From positions 38,940,223 through 39,004,222 of the forward strand of contig NC_087066.1 in the NCBI RefSeq assembly GCF_963678635.1: a stretch of DNA of 64,000 nt, given 5' to 3'. Source of the DNA: Symsagittifera roscoffensis. Lineage: Eukaryota; Xenacoelomorpha; Acoela; Convolutidae. Below the pieces are notes generated by a model that had not been told where the DNA came from, did no database searches, and was given only the letters and a program-made list of their open reading frames with translations. Position numbers and translations under genes: made by a program. Shown here piece by piece: positions 1-12,290 of this stretch (the stretch's first letter is position 1; each line of letters opens with the position of its first letter).

Positions 1-1474
1 TCCCAACCCTCTTTAATCTGCCTCTATACATCGATGGAAAACGAGTCAAACGACAACCTTTTTCTCAATACTGGATATTTTTTCCATGCATTTTTCTATA
101 GTTTTAAATTGGCTTAACAGCTCAGTATCTAGAATATTTTTGACATGAAACCAAAACCCAGAGATTTGAGAACCCTTTTTTTCGGCCGGAAAAAGAGGAG
201 TTTAAGCCCAAAAGGCCTTGGAAATAATTGTATTCAGTTAACTATTTTTTTTAAGATGTTCACTAAATTGTTAGCAGTTTTTTCGCTGGAAGTAGTGCAT
301 TTACTGTTTTTTATCTTTTCCAAATTACTGTATATTACAACCTGTAATTAAAAAACAGACAGATTTTTGATTGGCAAAACCAACTCATTAAAAGGTTCAA
401 AGACACAATTTATTGACGCACTGCGTCAAAATACTGATAAAAGAGAGGGGAAAAATATCTAATCATTAGCTTCCTTTTTCCTTGATTGTTTTCGCTACAT
501 CGCAAAAATTTTTCTTGCTTGTTGTTGCGTTGGGTCCTTAACATAAAAATAAGCGATAATTTATGAAAAAATGTCGCTTTATCTTCATTTATTTTCTTTT
601 TTTTCCAATAAAAGTTCCCTTTTTGTACATTTTGAAACAGAGTTTTTTTTATTCGGGAATCAATTTGCGGTCCTTTCATTAACGCATATGTAATTGACAA
701 AAATCCAATAATTTTGTGTCGCTCAGCACAGGGAATGAAAATAATTATTACATCATAAAACAAAGGCCATTATTGAGGAAATGAAATGTATGGTGCGAAT
801 TAATATTGTTTGTATTGTTGTTTGCGTGGTATTGCGGGGCTGTTTGTTAGTTTCCGTATTTAGACCATTTTTCACTAGCCTGTCGTTTTTCCTTTTAATA
901 GTAGGGGTTTAATGTTTTTTTTGCCTCCAATCTTGGTTAAAACAAATTTCATTGAGAGATGTTATTGACAAAAGAGGGAATGGTTTTGCGAAGGGAAAAC
1001 AATTTTTAAGATTAGCTTGCCCGAGGCGGGAAATTTTCTTCTGAAGCGGTGGTGACTTGCTCATACTTAACGATGCAAGCGACAATTTACCTCTATTAAT
1101 TCGATACCATTTGCCATCCATTTCCTGTTCATTATAAACAAAAAAACGACAAATCAACAATTTAAACTATGAACAATTGTCGCTTTCAAATCAAAGTTCA
1201 TTTAGTTTGGTATATTTTTAAAAAGTTGTTATTCGTTTTTAGACAATAACGTTTTCGAGGGTACAAAAATCAAAGGAAAAATTAAAAACTGCTCTGTGCT
1301 TCTCAAATTAGTTAATCAGTTTTTCTGTTACAAAACTGAACTGTAATCCAAAGTGGTGTGGTTTTGAGCCTTTAATTCATTCATCAGTTTAAATGACCAA
1401 TTATTTCCTTTTTGCCTCCGAAAATTGAAAAACTTATTTAAATTAACTAATCCATCTTTGATTAATGATCGAAA

Positions 1475-1805
1475 ATGCCTTTCGGTTATTTGAAAAGAAT
1501 GTTTTTCAAAACTCGACCCAAAAAAGCCCTGCTAACTCGAACATCAACGCTACCGGAAATAAATCTGGCATCGCCCATTTACATCGTGATTGAAAACGCC
1601 GAGGACGACCCTATCCAAAACACGATTGACGAATCAAATGACGACTTGATCATTCCCGGAATCAACCGACAGGGTGGACGGGACAGCATGACTATAAACG
1701 CAGATGTTTCCCCCCTCGTGACTCCTCCCCCGCCTATTGTGATTGACGATGACGACGTGGAGGAACCTTCAGGGACACCGGTTGAGGACAACGACTTTCC
1801 TAGAG
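1475..1805 (+). CDS. Probable first coding exon of a host gene (copy 1)
   Basis: I do not recognise the family. The exon opens with ATG at 1475 and is clearly richer in G+C than its surroundings, as expected for a coding island in AT-rich DNA. The 110 complete codons give a basic N-terminus (MPFGYLKRMFFKTRPKK), a middle segment with SPIYIVIEN, and an acidic, proline-rich tail with TPPPPIVIDDDDVEE. The open frame runs to 1948, but the coding look stops at about 1805, where GAG|GTATTT gives a fair splice donor lacking a G at +5. Splicing there leaves phase 1, which the exon at 22937 completes exactly in its only long open frame. The protein looks intrinsically disordered, with an acidic and Ser/Pro-rich composition. 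An identical second copy lies at 11960. The function is unknown. Confidence 0.6.
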
Positions 1806-1853
1806 GTATTTTGCATCAGCGGGTCGGTGTGATTTTGTCATTAGTAATTTGCA

Positions 1854-1919
1854 CCCGGGTCGATTTTATGACCAAAATTGGTCAAACCCGGGTCGATATC
1901 ATGACCAAAATTGGTCGAG
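1854..1919. repeat. Two-unit 33-bp tandem repeat with hairpin
   Basis: Two adjacent units begin CCCGGGTCGAT (1854 and 1887) and each ends in GACCAAAATTGGTC, which can pair with itself (GACCAA/TTGGTC). A third, partial GACCAAAAT follows. The repeat lies just inside the presumed first intron and is duplicated at about 12339-12404. Confidence 0.75.
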
Positions 1920-2855
1920 CAGATTTTGTTCGACCAAAATTTCTTTAGTCGTGTAAGGCCTAATAGTGGAAAAGAAATGTTTGAAATATAAATTCAAAGG
2001 AAAGTCGGGAAAAGTTCAATAAACATAAAATGGAAATTTTATCGATTGAGTTTTTCCTGGTTAAATTGAAAAGCAGATACGAATAGTATAAAAAATCCAG
2101 AATATTTGTCTTTCAAGATAGCATAAATTAGAATAATATAAGATATGCGAATCAAGGACAACCGAAGTAAAAGCCATTATCTTTGGGGATACTGGATAAT
2201 TTAGAAAAAAAATTATATTTCGCTGTGTAGGCCTTGTCTGTTGTCGAATTTTATACCTCTTCATTGCTTTTGCCGAAAATCAGCTGAAAGTCACAATTTT
2301 CTGACTTCGGTGGCTGGAGTTTGATTCGAAGTCGAATCATATGACTTTGAAGAGATGCTTGACTGAGCCTGAAAGACTCGCCGACATCGTCAAATAAAAT
2401 AGAAGTATTTGATAAGAGATTAACAGATGGTTGCTGTTAACAGAGAAACCAAAGACCTATGATAAAATATTTATAAACCCAACTTTATATATATTTTTTA
2501 TTTTTACTATAATATTAATCATTATGATTTTTTATTGTTGTTGTGATAATTACGATGATTATTATTATTAAATTCTTCATTAATTGCATTAAATTTTTTT
2601 TTCACTAATCGGAAGTTTTTTTTTTTTTTTTTTTTTCAATTTTCAATTGCGCTGAAAAGAGTGGTGCTCAATCAGTAATAAATTAAAATTATCATAAAAT
2701 ATCTTTAATTTAGCTGAAACAGTTGCGACAACACTGCTCGTATCAGGGTGAAGCCTTGAACATTCCTGCTGCTTTTTAACCTCTTGGAAAGAGTTTTTTT
2801 TTCAAACATCAATTGAAAAACTGATACCAAATTCAAAACAGAAAATGATACAAGA

Positions 2856-3345
2856 CTGCTCGTATCAGGGCAAAGCCCTGAAGGTTCCAACTGCATTTTC
2901 AGGTCTATGTAGCAATTCGATTTTTAAGAAATAGATAAATTTTTGAAAAAAAATTTCAAACAGTTTTTTGAGTTTTTTTATACATCATCACCCCACACGA
3001 CTTGTAAAGAAACAAAGGGTTACATTTTGCTTACAGCAAAACATTAAATAGACCAAATAGCTTGCCCCAACTCAAATTGGAGCAAATTTTAGGACAGAGT
3101 AAATCTCCACTCAATTTTTATTAGCGAGAAATATATCGCGCGTTTATTATACCAAATTAACCAAACTGTCAATCTTTAAACCCCCATAACTTTGAAAAAA
3201 AATCACCGGTAAAGCATCTTTTTAATTATTTTTAAAATTATGTTAGAGATGGCTAGTTTAAAATTTGAAATATACTCGAAGAAAAAAAAAGCCAGAGCAA
3301 CTGTATTCCGTCTTCACTTTGAAAACATGGACGAAAAAAAAAGTT
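2856..3345 (-). mobile_element. Helentron-like non-autonomous element, diverged, minus strand
   Basis: The + strand starts with CTGCTCGTATCAGGGC, a three-base loop and GCCCTGAAGGTTCCAACTGC. This is the reverse complement of the hairpin-bearing 3' end of the family seen intact at 19082-20663. It continues with recognisable body motifs (taaatctcc, atatatcgcgcg, caatctttaaac, ggctagtt) and fades at about 3345 near attccgtcttcactttg, the expected left end. A second hairpin end of the same family lies at 2734-2765 (CAGGGT/GCCTTG), giving nested or abutting copies. It is repeated at about 13341-13830. Confidence 0.6.
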
Positions 3346-3775
3346 TTTTAAACTTCTCGCCACTCACTATGCCCAACACAAAAGGTACGTAAGTTTAGTA
3401 AAAACATTATGCTTTATTTCAATTTAGAAGCGGATAAAATAGCGTTAATTGTCCAGACTGGTAAAACTGGCAATCTTTAAACACCCATAAAATTAACAAA
3501 AGTGAAATATCATATTCAAATGAGCTTAAAACAGAAATACCTTTTAAAACATTACGAGGCCAAACTGTGCACTGGATAAGCGCTCAATTTAATGTTTGTA
3601 GGTCTTGTTAAATTTTGTAACAACTTTGTTGGCACGATCAAGGAAAAACAATGAACAAAAGAAGAACAAAGAGAGCGTCCTTGTAGCGATATCCGTTTAT
3701 AAATCTTAAAATACACAGTTTAGCCTGGTAACGAAAATAGCTCATTTTTCCCCTCAGTATCAGACAAGTTAAAGT

Positions 3776-5989
3776 TTACGCTTCAGAAATAAAATTTTTG
3801 GTGATTTTTCAAGTCAATTTAAACAAAATTGAAAAAATCTTGACAAATTTTTTTGAAAAAGAAAATGGTATTTGACTTCAATTTAAGAAACTGGATCTTT
3901 TTAATTCCTTTCAAATTTTTGAAAAAGAAAGGGAAGATTCGTTATTAGGTACAGAGTTCACATATGCTTTACCATTGAACAATTTGTTTTAACAGATTGG
4001 CAAATCGTTACTAGTTACCAAAGAGGTAGATTGTTAAAGAAATCCGAAAAATGTATACTTTCTTGTGATTTGGGCACAACATAGATGTACCAGAACCGTC
4101 ATGCCTTCTCCTCAACGTTTTTGTGACACTCAAAACTACTCCATTTTCAATGAAGACGATCACAAGTCATTCAAAATCTAAAAGCTTTTTTAATTTTCTG
4201 TTCATTAAAAATTTTCTGTTCATTCTGTCAGAAACAGTCAAGAGAACAAAAATGAGAGGGAAGAACAACAAAACTGTCAAAGTCATCAGGAATAAATTAG
4301 TTTATGTCACAATAAAAAGTCAAATTCTTGAAAAAAGTTTTTTAATTTTGACGTTTAATGTTTTTAGTCATTTGCAGCATTTTAGCTGAGTAAAAAATAC
4401 CAACTGAATTAACTAAAAAGCCGTCAAAGCCACCATAATTTGAAGCAAATTAAAGAAAACACGTGTTTTAACAAAGGTCTCCAGCACTAACAGCAGAAAA
4501 ATCATTTTAAGCGACTATGCAATCAGGAACTGTAGCAGTAATCTACAAAAACCGTTTCTGTGGTAAGAACCTTTAATAATTAAAACAAATCTCGTTTACC
4601 GTTCATCACAAGGATGTCAGTTTTTCAATAACCATAAAATAGAAGATGTATTGGGCGTCGTATTTTTCCCAATTTGGCACATAAAGCTGCACTCATATGC
4701 AAAATTACCATTGCAGCGAGGCACATTTTTTAATTGGTTATGCCTGATTAAACTGTTAATATAGATGCTTTGAAAAGCAGTTTTAGCTGAGACAAAATTA
4801 GTTTATAGGAGGCACAATTGTGATGCATCATCGTAAGTCGTTCGTTTCGAGTGTTCGATGCCCTGTCATAGTAATCATGGTTTACTAATATAAACTGTTG
4901 CGACCGCAGCAGAGAGCTACTCCTTAAGAAATTAATTATCCACAACTGACCAAAGCAACTTTTGTTGAATAAAAAATTTAGGAAATTGTGTCTGTCAGTT
5001 AGTTTGCAACCTGATTAACCCAGGGACCAAGCAGTATCTGTCTTTAGAGCCCGATAGCTCTATTGCTAGAAACTAGTTTTGATAACGAATTCTTGCCTTG
5101 CTAACAGCCTAAGACAGTTACAACCTGACAGTAGCTCATGAAATCTTAACTTATTAATATTTTCAAAAAACTCCCGAAGAAATTTTTCTCTGCCGAAGGC
5201 CGCTACTTAGGCCGTAGGACTTATCTCTACTAATTTGACGTATACGTATCTAATATAACCTATACGTGTAAGTTGAAGCGTTTTTATCATCAGTAAACCA
5301 AACTCAGCCTACTACCCAATCACTATAATTCATGCTAAAGTGCTCAAGAAACATTCCATTTTCTAAATTAAAGGAATATGTGTTCCATTGTTCAAATTAA
5401 GATTACCCTAAGTTGAGTGAAAAATTGATTCAAAACGTCCAACATATAATAAAGTCTTTGCACTCTTTCAAAATCTTCGTTAGTTCTAGGGTTAGTCTCA
5501 CTTTTCCTTAGCAAGACCCTAGGAACTTACAACCTAAAATTACGGGAGGATCTTTTGAGTGTTTTTTTTCTACAAAAAATTAGGGTGGTGTTTCACAAAG
5601 TGTTCTAGAGACAACACATAGAAAACATCAATTCGAACAAAACATCAATTTTAAAGTAAACAAGCGCTTAACCACATATAAATTTGAAAACTGACGTTTA
5701 AGCTTTTAAATTTTATCCATTTATCTGATTTGCTATAGCGATGTGAGCCAAAATTCAGGTGTAATTTTCTTTTTACGGAAACTTTTAAGAACACAAAAGC
5801 TAAAATTTGTGAATTGATGTCAAAAATTTCAACACAGGGTAACACAAAAATTTGAAAGGAATTAAAAAGATCCAGTTTCTTAAATTGAAGTCAAATACCA
5901 TTTTCTTTTTCAAAAAAATTTGTCAAGATTTTTTAATTTTGTTTAAATTGACTTGAAAAATCACCAAAAATTTTATTTCTGAAGCGTAA
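3776..5989. mobile_element. 2.2-kb element with ~145-bp terminal inverted repeats
   Basis: The arm at 3776-3921 and the arm at 5845-5989 are near-perfect reverse complements, starting TTACGCTTCAGAAATAAAAT on both sides. I see only a one-base difference, around attgaaaaa versus attaaaaa. The ~1.9-kb interior has no long ORF. Long near-identical arms around a non-coding interior fit a foldback-type or other non-autonomous DNA transposon. I could not find a convincing target-site duplication. It is duplicated at 14261-16474. Confidence 0.75.
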
Positions 5990-6623
5990 TTTATGAGACA
6001 ATTTTAAGTTTCAGCTTCAGAAATAAAAATTAAAAGCAAAATTTTTCTACATTATAATCCAATTTCCAAGTTTTAAACTAGGTGTTACGAGTCACATTGT
6101 AGCTTAAGTAATAGTAAGAAAAGCCTAATTGCATGTAAAAAGCTTGATAATCTTTTTGTAGTATTCAATAATAGAGCAAAAATTTCAATTTGTTAGAAAA
6201 ACAAACAATTACAATAAAGCGAAAACCTAGCATTAATTGATAAGTTATTGTAAGTATTAGGCTTGAGAAAACAAATTTTGAGAAAACAAATTCAGTTTTG
6301 AGCGTCGGATTTCTACTTTTAAGGAGAATTAATGGTATTAAAACGAGCCTAAAAAAATAATACTTGGTTATCAAGTGTGAATATTACGTTTCATAGCTTG
6401 ATTCACAAAATTTTGTAACAAAATTTTTGTTTTTGTTTGGTTTAGAGTCCTTATTCTGAGAAATATAGTTAATAAAAGAGAACTCAAACACAAAAGTCAC
6501 TTTGAAACATCTAAAATGAAGATTTTGGAAGAAATAATGAGCATTTTAGTTAGTAGTAGCTTTGGCTTAGATTTTTGGAGATTGTTTGATTTTTCTAATT
6601 CTTTTTTAACGCTCAAAGGGATA

Positions 6624-6725
6624 AAAATAAACAATCTAGTCCTAAAACTCAAATTCGAGTCTGATTGTCTTCTAGAAAATAAACAGAAAATAAACAATCT
6701 AGTCCTAAAACTCAAATTCGAGTCT
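6624..6725. repeat. 39-bp direct repeat, two copies
   Basis: The motif beginning aaaataaacaatctagtcct occurs at 6624-6662 and 6687-6725, an offset of 63. A 116-aa open frame overlaps it, but that frame has no other coding character. The repeat is also present at 17109-17210 in the second segmental copy. Confidence 0.85.
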
Positions 6726-7859
6726 TTAAAACTAAATTGTCATGACATGGTTTGTTTTAAAATTTTCAGTTTTAGCACAAAATTCAAGTTTATTGAAAAA
6801 AAAGCATGTCTTTTCACTAAGAATATCATAAGCCTAAGATACTTTCACCCAGTAGTCAAAAACTGATATTTTTACAGTTTTACACTTTTTGTCTCTTTAG
6901 TCTGTCTTTTGACCAATTTTTCGTCCTTTCTTTAAGTCCAAATTTAAAGTTGAGAATTTAAGTTTCAAGTTTCAAAATGAAATTTCAGTTTTAGAAAAAA
7001 TGTAGTTTTCGAGTTGAAAAATTGTTTTTTTTTTCACCAAATGTATGGCTGCAAAGCATAACGCTGGAATCCTGGCTTAATTAAAACAAGTTTTTACTTT
7101 TTAAAACAAAGATTTCCGTCAAAGTTTTAGTTTTTAGAGATCATGTCAAGACAATCAAACGTTAAAGTTCAGTTTTTTAGCTAAGCCAAGCTAATTAAAT
7201 TAAATTTTTATAATTTCAGTTAAAACTGAGGCGGTTTCTGTGATTGCATTTTTCTAAGTATACAATTATTAGCCTAGCAATGTCGTAAATTACATTGTCA
7301 TATCTTAAAAAAAGTCACCCTTACTGCACTGAATTTGAATTTTTAAGGTGGGAAACAAAAAGCAAAAAATATATGGTATATTATTAAAACCAGAAAGTCC
7401 ATTTAAGCATTTTGTATAAGCACCCAAAAGAAAACATACATGAACTGTATATCGTTTTCTGCCAGATTTATCAAGATATAGACACAGTTTTACTCAAATA
7501 TTTAACCCTCATAGCATTAGCCATACATCTAGAGAAAGACTATCCTCATCAACCCCATTCTAACTCTAGAATAAGCTCAAAATAAAATATTGAAAACAGT
7601 AAGAGCACCGCCGGAAAAAGATTTGAAAATTTTGATGCAAAATCTCAGCCTGATTAGCAAAATAAAAATCACAACATCCGAGTAAGGCCTCAAACGAATG
7701 CTATAACAACAAGTAGAGATGATGATAGTCTTGGTAGAAGTCCTAGAGTACAAATCAGTGGCAAAAAAAATTAAGTCAACTTTAGTGATAACGAGGGCGG
7801 AAAAAATATTTTCAACTAACTCAATCTCTGACAACCACAAAAAACAAGCGTAGATTGAC

Positions 7860-8510
7860 CTCGGTCAATATCCTGTAGGAGAGAAAAAAGTTCTTGAAGT
7901 CAAAATTATAATAGACACTGGAGCAGCGTGTTTGCTGATTAATTATAACACATCTTGAATACTGCTAACATTGCTTTTATGGAAATCTTACTTAACGAAT
8001 ATGAAGACGTAGATCAATTTTCCTACATAACTGAACAATTTAAAGACCAATTACTTTTTTTAATGGTGTGAAACCACAAATAAAACCTTAAAAAAGCAAA
8101 ATGAAGCAGAATAAAGCAAAAAGAATTAGACTGCAACTACATATATGGCTGAGAAACCGAGTTTAGTGAAGACTTGAAACACCTTCGGCCCAAAGCCGAT
8201 CTAGACTTGGATGTATAATTTAGTGGAATAGGGAAATCAAATGAATGAAACGTTCTGAGTATCTGTAGATTTTTTCAAGCATCAACAAAAATTAACTGAA
8301 GGATTCAATTAACTTGCTAAGGTTGAATGTAAATGATTACAAACTAAGTAAGTACGATTTACGATTAATCAAATGTTATTTCCATTCAAGTTCTTCTCAA
8401 ATATAACTTGGACAGAAACAAAGACCATCAAAATTACCATTGCATTACCAAAAAAGATTAAATTGTTGAGCATCTATTAAAATCAGGCATAATAAGAAAA
8501 ATGAGAAACA
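7860..8510 (+). pseudogene. Decayed Ty3/gypsy-type pol relic (protease and RT start)
   Basis: Short conceptual translations preserve two hallmarks of retrotransposon pol. At about 7900-7955 a run reads KIIIDTGAAC, matching the aspartic protease active-site motif (DTGA at 7912-7923). At about 8462-8500 another frame reads IVEHLLKSGIIRK, which resembles the start of gypsy-type RT domains (…LLKaGIIRpS). Stops and frame changes separate them, so this is a fossil. It is unrelated in detail to the large element at 26-44 kb. An identical copy lies at about 18345-18995. Confidence 0.6.
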
Positions 8511-8596
8511 ATAATGAAATAAGATTGGAATAAATATTTCAGAATTTGATTCAAACAATAACTTTTGGCCATTAAAATCAATTTCATTACTATTAT

Positions 8597-9338
8597 TGTT
8601 CCGACTTTCGATAAAAAGTAACGGAATATTTGTGCTTGGGGTCAGTTTTTTTTTCTTCAGACAAACTTCGACTTTTTAACTAGGCTTTTTTGACGGAATT
8701 TTTTATATCATTCAAAAGGTCTTGTTCTCTTAAGCTTAAATTGAAAAGGCATTTCATCTGTGATCATTTTTAGTAAAGTTATGGGGGTTTTAAGATTGCC
8801 CTTTTGGTTTACATTGACAGTTTTTTAATAAATTTATTGCCTATTTTTGAGCTCAAAATGTGATTTATATTGACCAGTTTCTTCCTTTGCTGCAGTTATT
8901 TTTGCCCAAAATCTGATTCCATTGATGATTTTTTATGATTTCATTGCATATTTTCATCTCAAAATCTGGTTTATATTGACAATTTTCTTCAATCGTTACA
9001 TATGTTTATTCCCAAAATCTGATTTCCAATGATAATTTTCTCTATTTTTTGTTGCATATTTTTGAGCTCAAAATTAGATTTTTATTGACCTTTTTTGTAT
9101 TTTTTACATTTTTTTTGCTAAATATCTGGTTTGCATTGATAGTTTTCTAATATTTTTATTGGATATTTTTGAGCTCAAAAATTAATTTTTAAAGACGTTT
9201 TTCTCTATTTAATAGGTTGGTTTTTGCCCAGTATCTGACTTACATTGATCGTTTTTTAATATTTTTAATGCATATTTTTGAACTCAAAATCTGATTTATA
9301 TTGACCATTTTCTTCATTTGTTACATATTTTTTTGCCC
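8597..9338 (+). mobile_element. Helentron-like element, left part only
   Basis: It begins TGTTCCGACTTTCG and contains aaaagtaacggaatatttgtgc, the left-end hairpin region of the family. It then enters the ~105-bp minisatellite and is cut off at the breakpoint of the long direct repeat. The intact counterpart is at 19082-20663. Confidence 0.75.
8805..9338. repeat. Degenerate ~105-bp minisatellite
   Basis: About five diverged units alternate 'catatttttgagctcaaaa-tctgatttatattgac' and 'tttttgcccaaaatctgatt' modules of roughly half-period. The array belongs to the Helentron-like element and contains the breakpoint of the 9.3-kb direct repeat. The longer version is at 19290-19905. Confidence 0.75.
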
Positions 9339-10485
9339 TATTTTTTTGGCTTATATCTTAAGTTGTTAGCCGGTTACCGGGTTATCACAGTTGAGGAAAC
9401 CGGATACCTTTTATGATAACTTTGAGCAAATAAAGCCAACGAGTAGGCTTAAAACAAGAATGAACCTTTTAAGCAGCAAGTTTGTTCCTTCCTTTTTTTG
9501 GAAAGTTTTTTCTAGCCCCTTCTTGAGATAGAGAGATAGAATTTTATAATTTTAATTTTTTTTTCGAAAAAAAAAATGAAAAAACATTTTTGATAATTTT
9601 GTAAATTGCTTTTAGTTTTTCATTGTTCTTTTTTTTCAAAAAAAATAAGGTTATTGAATATGTTCAACTTACTAACTTACTGTGACTATTGGATATCCCT
9701 ACATTCTAGACTTTTCTTCAAACCCTGTGAACATACCGAATTAAAAAAACGACTCAATGTCGGAAAAGATGAAATCGTTTTTTATTTTTAGATTTTTATT
9801 TTTGTGTTCACAACTTTCTGTGCTACTTGCACAGCAATCGGTTATGTTTTTTGCCCTAGCTTTTTCCTGGTTAACAATCATTTTCTGTTATGAAATTCGA
9901 TATTTTGATGAAATGAAAAAGAAGGAAACGATGCAATAGGAAAACGACCAAATGAATAAGAACAGTTGTTAATGATAAAATCATGTTTTTGTCACACAAA
10001 GATTTGGGGATTGAAGCGCAGGTGGTAGAAAAGCTTGCTAAAAAAATAATGATTCTGTTGCAAAATTTGCTCGTTCGCCACAATTTGCGAAGCGAGTACT
10101 TCAAAGTCAGCCATAGCTTTTAAAAGCTGCCTTGGCCTTAAGCTACTATTAGCGCGGAAACTCTTGATCACAACTAGTTTTGCAAAAATTGTCTTTAAAG
10201 GAATTGACTAGGGGTGATGGTGATAGTAATTTGAATTCCAGCTTCAAAAAGCAGTTTCAAAAATACTAAAACGCTCAGCCCACCATGATTTGTAAATAGC
10301 AAAATTTTGTTCTAATTTGCTCGACGCGTAAAGTTTTTTTTAGGATTAGAAAACTTTTGAACTTTGGTTCTTGAAAATTAAAAGGAGGGGAGATCAAAAA
10401 AGTATGATAATTTCTTGGCGTCTGGCAGGTTAAGGCCTGGACATGGGCGGAGTTCGGGGTTTGTTATGAAAGGGATCTAGATTCT
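9339..10485. other. Spacer between the two long direct repeats
   Basis: This is the only sequence of the first 20 kb not present twice. I see no convincing gene. A short hairpin CTGTGC/GCACAG followed by AATCGGTTAT (about 9819-9847) resembles a second hairpin-end family also seen near 22740 and 62290. T-rich runs near 9550-9650 look non-coding. Confidence 0.6.
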
Positions 10486-11959
10486 TCCCAACCCTCTTTA
10501 ATCTGCCTCTATACATCGATGGAAAACGAGTCAAACGACAACCTTTTTCTCAATACTGGATATTTTTTCCATGCATTTTTCTATAGTTTTAAATTGGCTT
10601 AACAGCTCAGTATCTAGAATATTTTTGACATGAAACCAAAACCCAGAGATTTGAGAACCCTTTTTTTCGGCCGGAAAAAGAGGAGTTTAAGCCCAAAAGG
10701 CCTTGGAAATAATTGTATTCAGTTAACTATTTTTTTTAAGATGTTCACTAAATTGTTAGCAGTTTTTTCGCTGGAAGTAGTGCATTTACTGTTTTTTATC
10801 TTTTCCAAATTACTGTATATTACAACCTGTAATTAAAAAACAGACAGATTTTTGATTGGCAAAACCAACTCATTAAAAGGTTCAAAGACACAATTTATTG
10901 ACGCACTGCGTCAAAATACTGATAAAAGAGAGGGGAAAAATATCTAATCATTAGCTTCCTTTTTCCTTGATTGTTTTCGCTACATCGCAAAAATTTTTCT
11001 TGCTTGTTGTTGCGTTGGGTCCTTAACATAAAAATAAGCGATAATTTATGAAAAAATGTCGCTTTATCTTCATTTATTTTCTTTTTTTTCCAATAAAAGT
11101 TCCCTTTTTGTACATTTTGAAACAGAGTTTTTTTTATTCGGGAATCAATTTGCGGTCCTTTCATTAACGCATATGTAATTGACAAAAATCCAATAATTTT
11201 GTGTCGCTCAGCACAGGGAATGAAAATAATTATTACATCATAAAACAAAGGCCATTATTGAGGAAATGAAATGTATGGTGCGAATTAATATTGTTTGTAT
11301 TGTTGTTTGCGTGGTATTGCGGGGCTGTTTGTTAGTTTCCGTATTTAGACCATTTTTCACTAGCCTGTCGTTTTTCCTTTTAATAGTAGGGGTTTAATGT
11401 TTTTTTTGCCTCCAATCTTGGTTAAAACAAATTTCATTGAGAGATGTTATTGACAAAAGAGGGAATGGTTTTGCGAAGGGAAAACAATTTTTAAGATTAG
11501 CTTGCCCGAGGCGGGAAATTTTCTTCTGAAGCGGTGGTGACTTGCTCATACTTAACGATGCAAGCGACAATTTACCTCTATTAATTCGATACCATTTGCC
11601 ATCCATTTCCTGTTCATTATAAACAAAAAAACGACAAATCAACAATTTAAACTATGAACAATTGTCGCTTTCAAATCAAAGTTCATTTAGTTTGGTATAT
11701 TTTTAAAAAGTTGTTATTCGTTTTTAGACAATAACGTTTTCGAGGGTACAAAAATCAAAGGAAAAATTAAAAACTGCTCTGTGCTTCTCAAATTAGTTAA
11801 TCAGTTTTTCTGTTACAAAACTGAACTGTAATCCAAAGTGGTGTGGTTTTGAGCCTTTAATTCATTCATCAGTTTAAATGACCAATTATTTCCTTTTTGC
11901 CTCCGAAAATTGAAAAACTTATTTAAATTAACTAATCCATCTTTGATTAATGATCGAAA

Positions 11960-12290
11960 ATGCCTTTCGGTTATTTGAAAAGAATGTTTTTCAAAACTCG
12001 ACCCAAAAAAGCCCTGCTAACTCGAACATCAACGCTACCGGAAATAAATCTGGCATCGCCCATTTACATCGTGATTGAAAACGCCGAGGACGACCCTATC
12101 CAAAACACGATTGACGAATCAAATGACGACTTGATCATTCCCGGAATCAACCGACAGGGTGGACGGGACAGCATGACTATAAACGCAGATGTTTCCCCCC
12201 TCGTGACTCCTCCCCCGCCTATTGTGATTGACGATGACGACGTGGAGGAACCTTCAGGGACACCGGTTGAGGACAACGACTTTCCTAGAG
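11960..12290 (+). CDS. Probable first coding exon of a host gene (copy 2)
   Basis: Sequence-identical to the exon at 1475: basic N-terminus, then an acidic and Ser/Pro-rich tail, ending in the phase-1 donor GAG|GTATTT. It is the copy nearer to the matching exon at 22937 (10.6 kb away), so it is the likelier first exon of the functional transcript. If the duplication is genuine, the gene has two identical tandem first exons and probably two promoters. The family is not recognised. Confidence 0.6.

Larger units (their letters stand above)
1..9338. repeat. Long direct repeat, copy 1 (9.3 kb)
   Basis: Seen directly: the segment recurs at 10486-19823 with a constant offset of 10485. Even the 21-base T run near 2616 has the same length in both copies, and I saw no differences in the stretches I compared. 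The right breakpoint lies inside a degenerate minisatellite: after 'tttgccc', copy 1 continues 'tattttttt' while copy 2 continues 'aaaatctg'. The left limit cannot be judged because it coincides with the window start. Such complete identity over AT-rich, TE-rich DNA means either a very recent duplication or an assembly artefact in which the same locus was placed twice. Confidence 0.95.
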
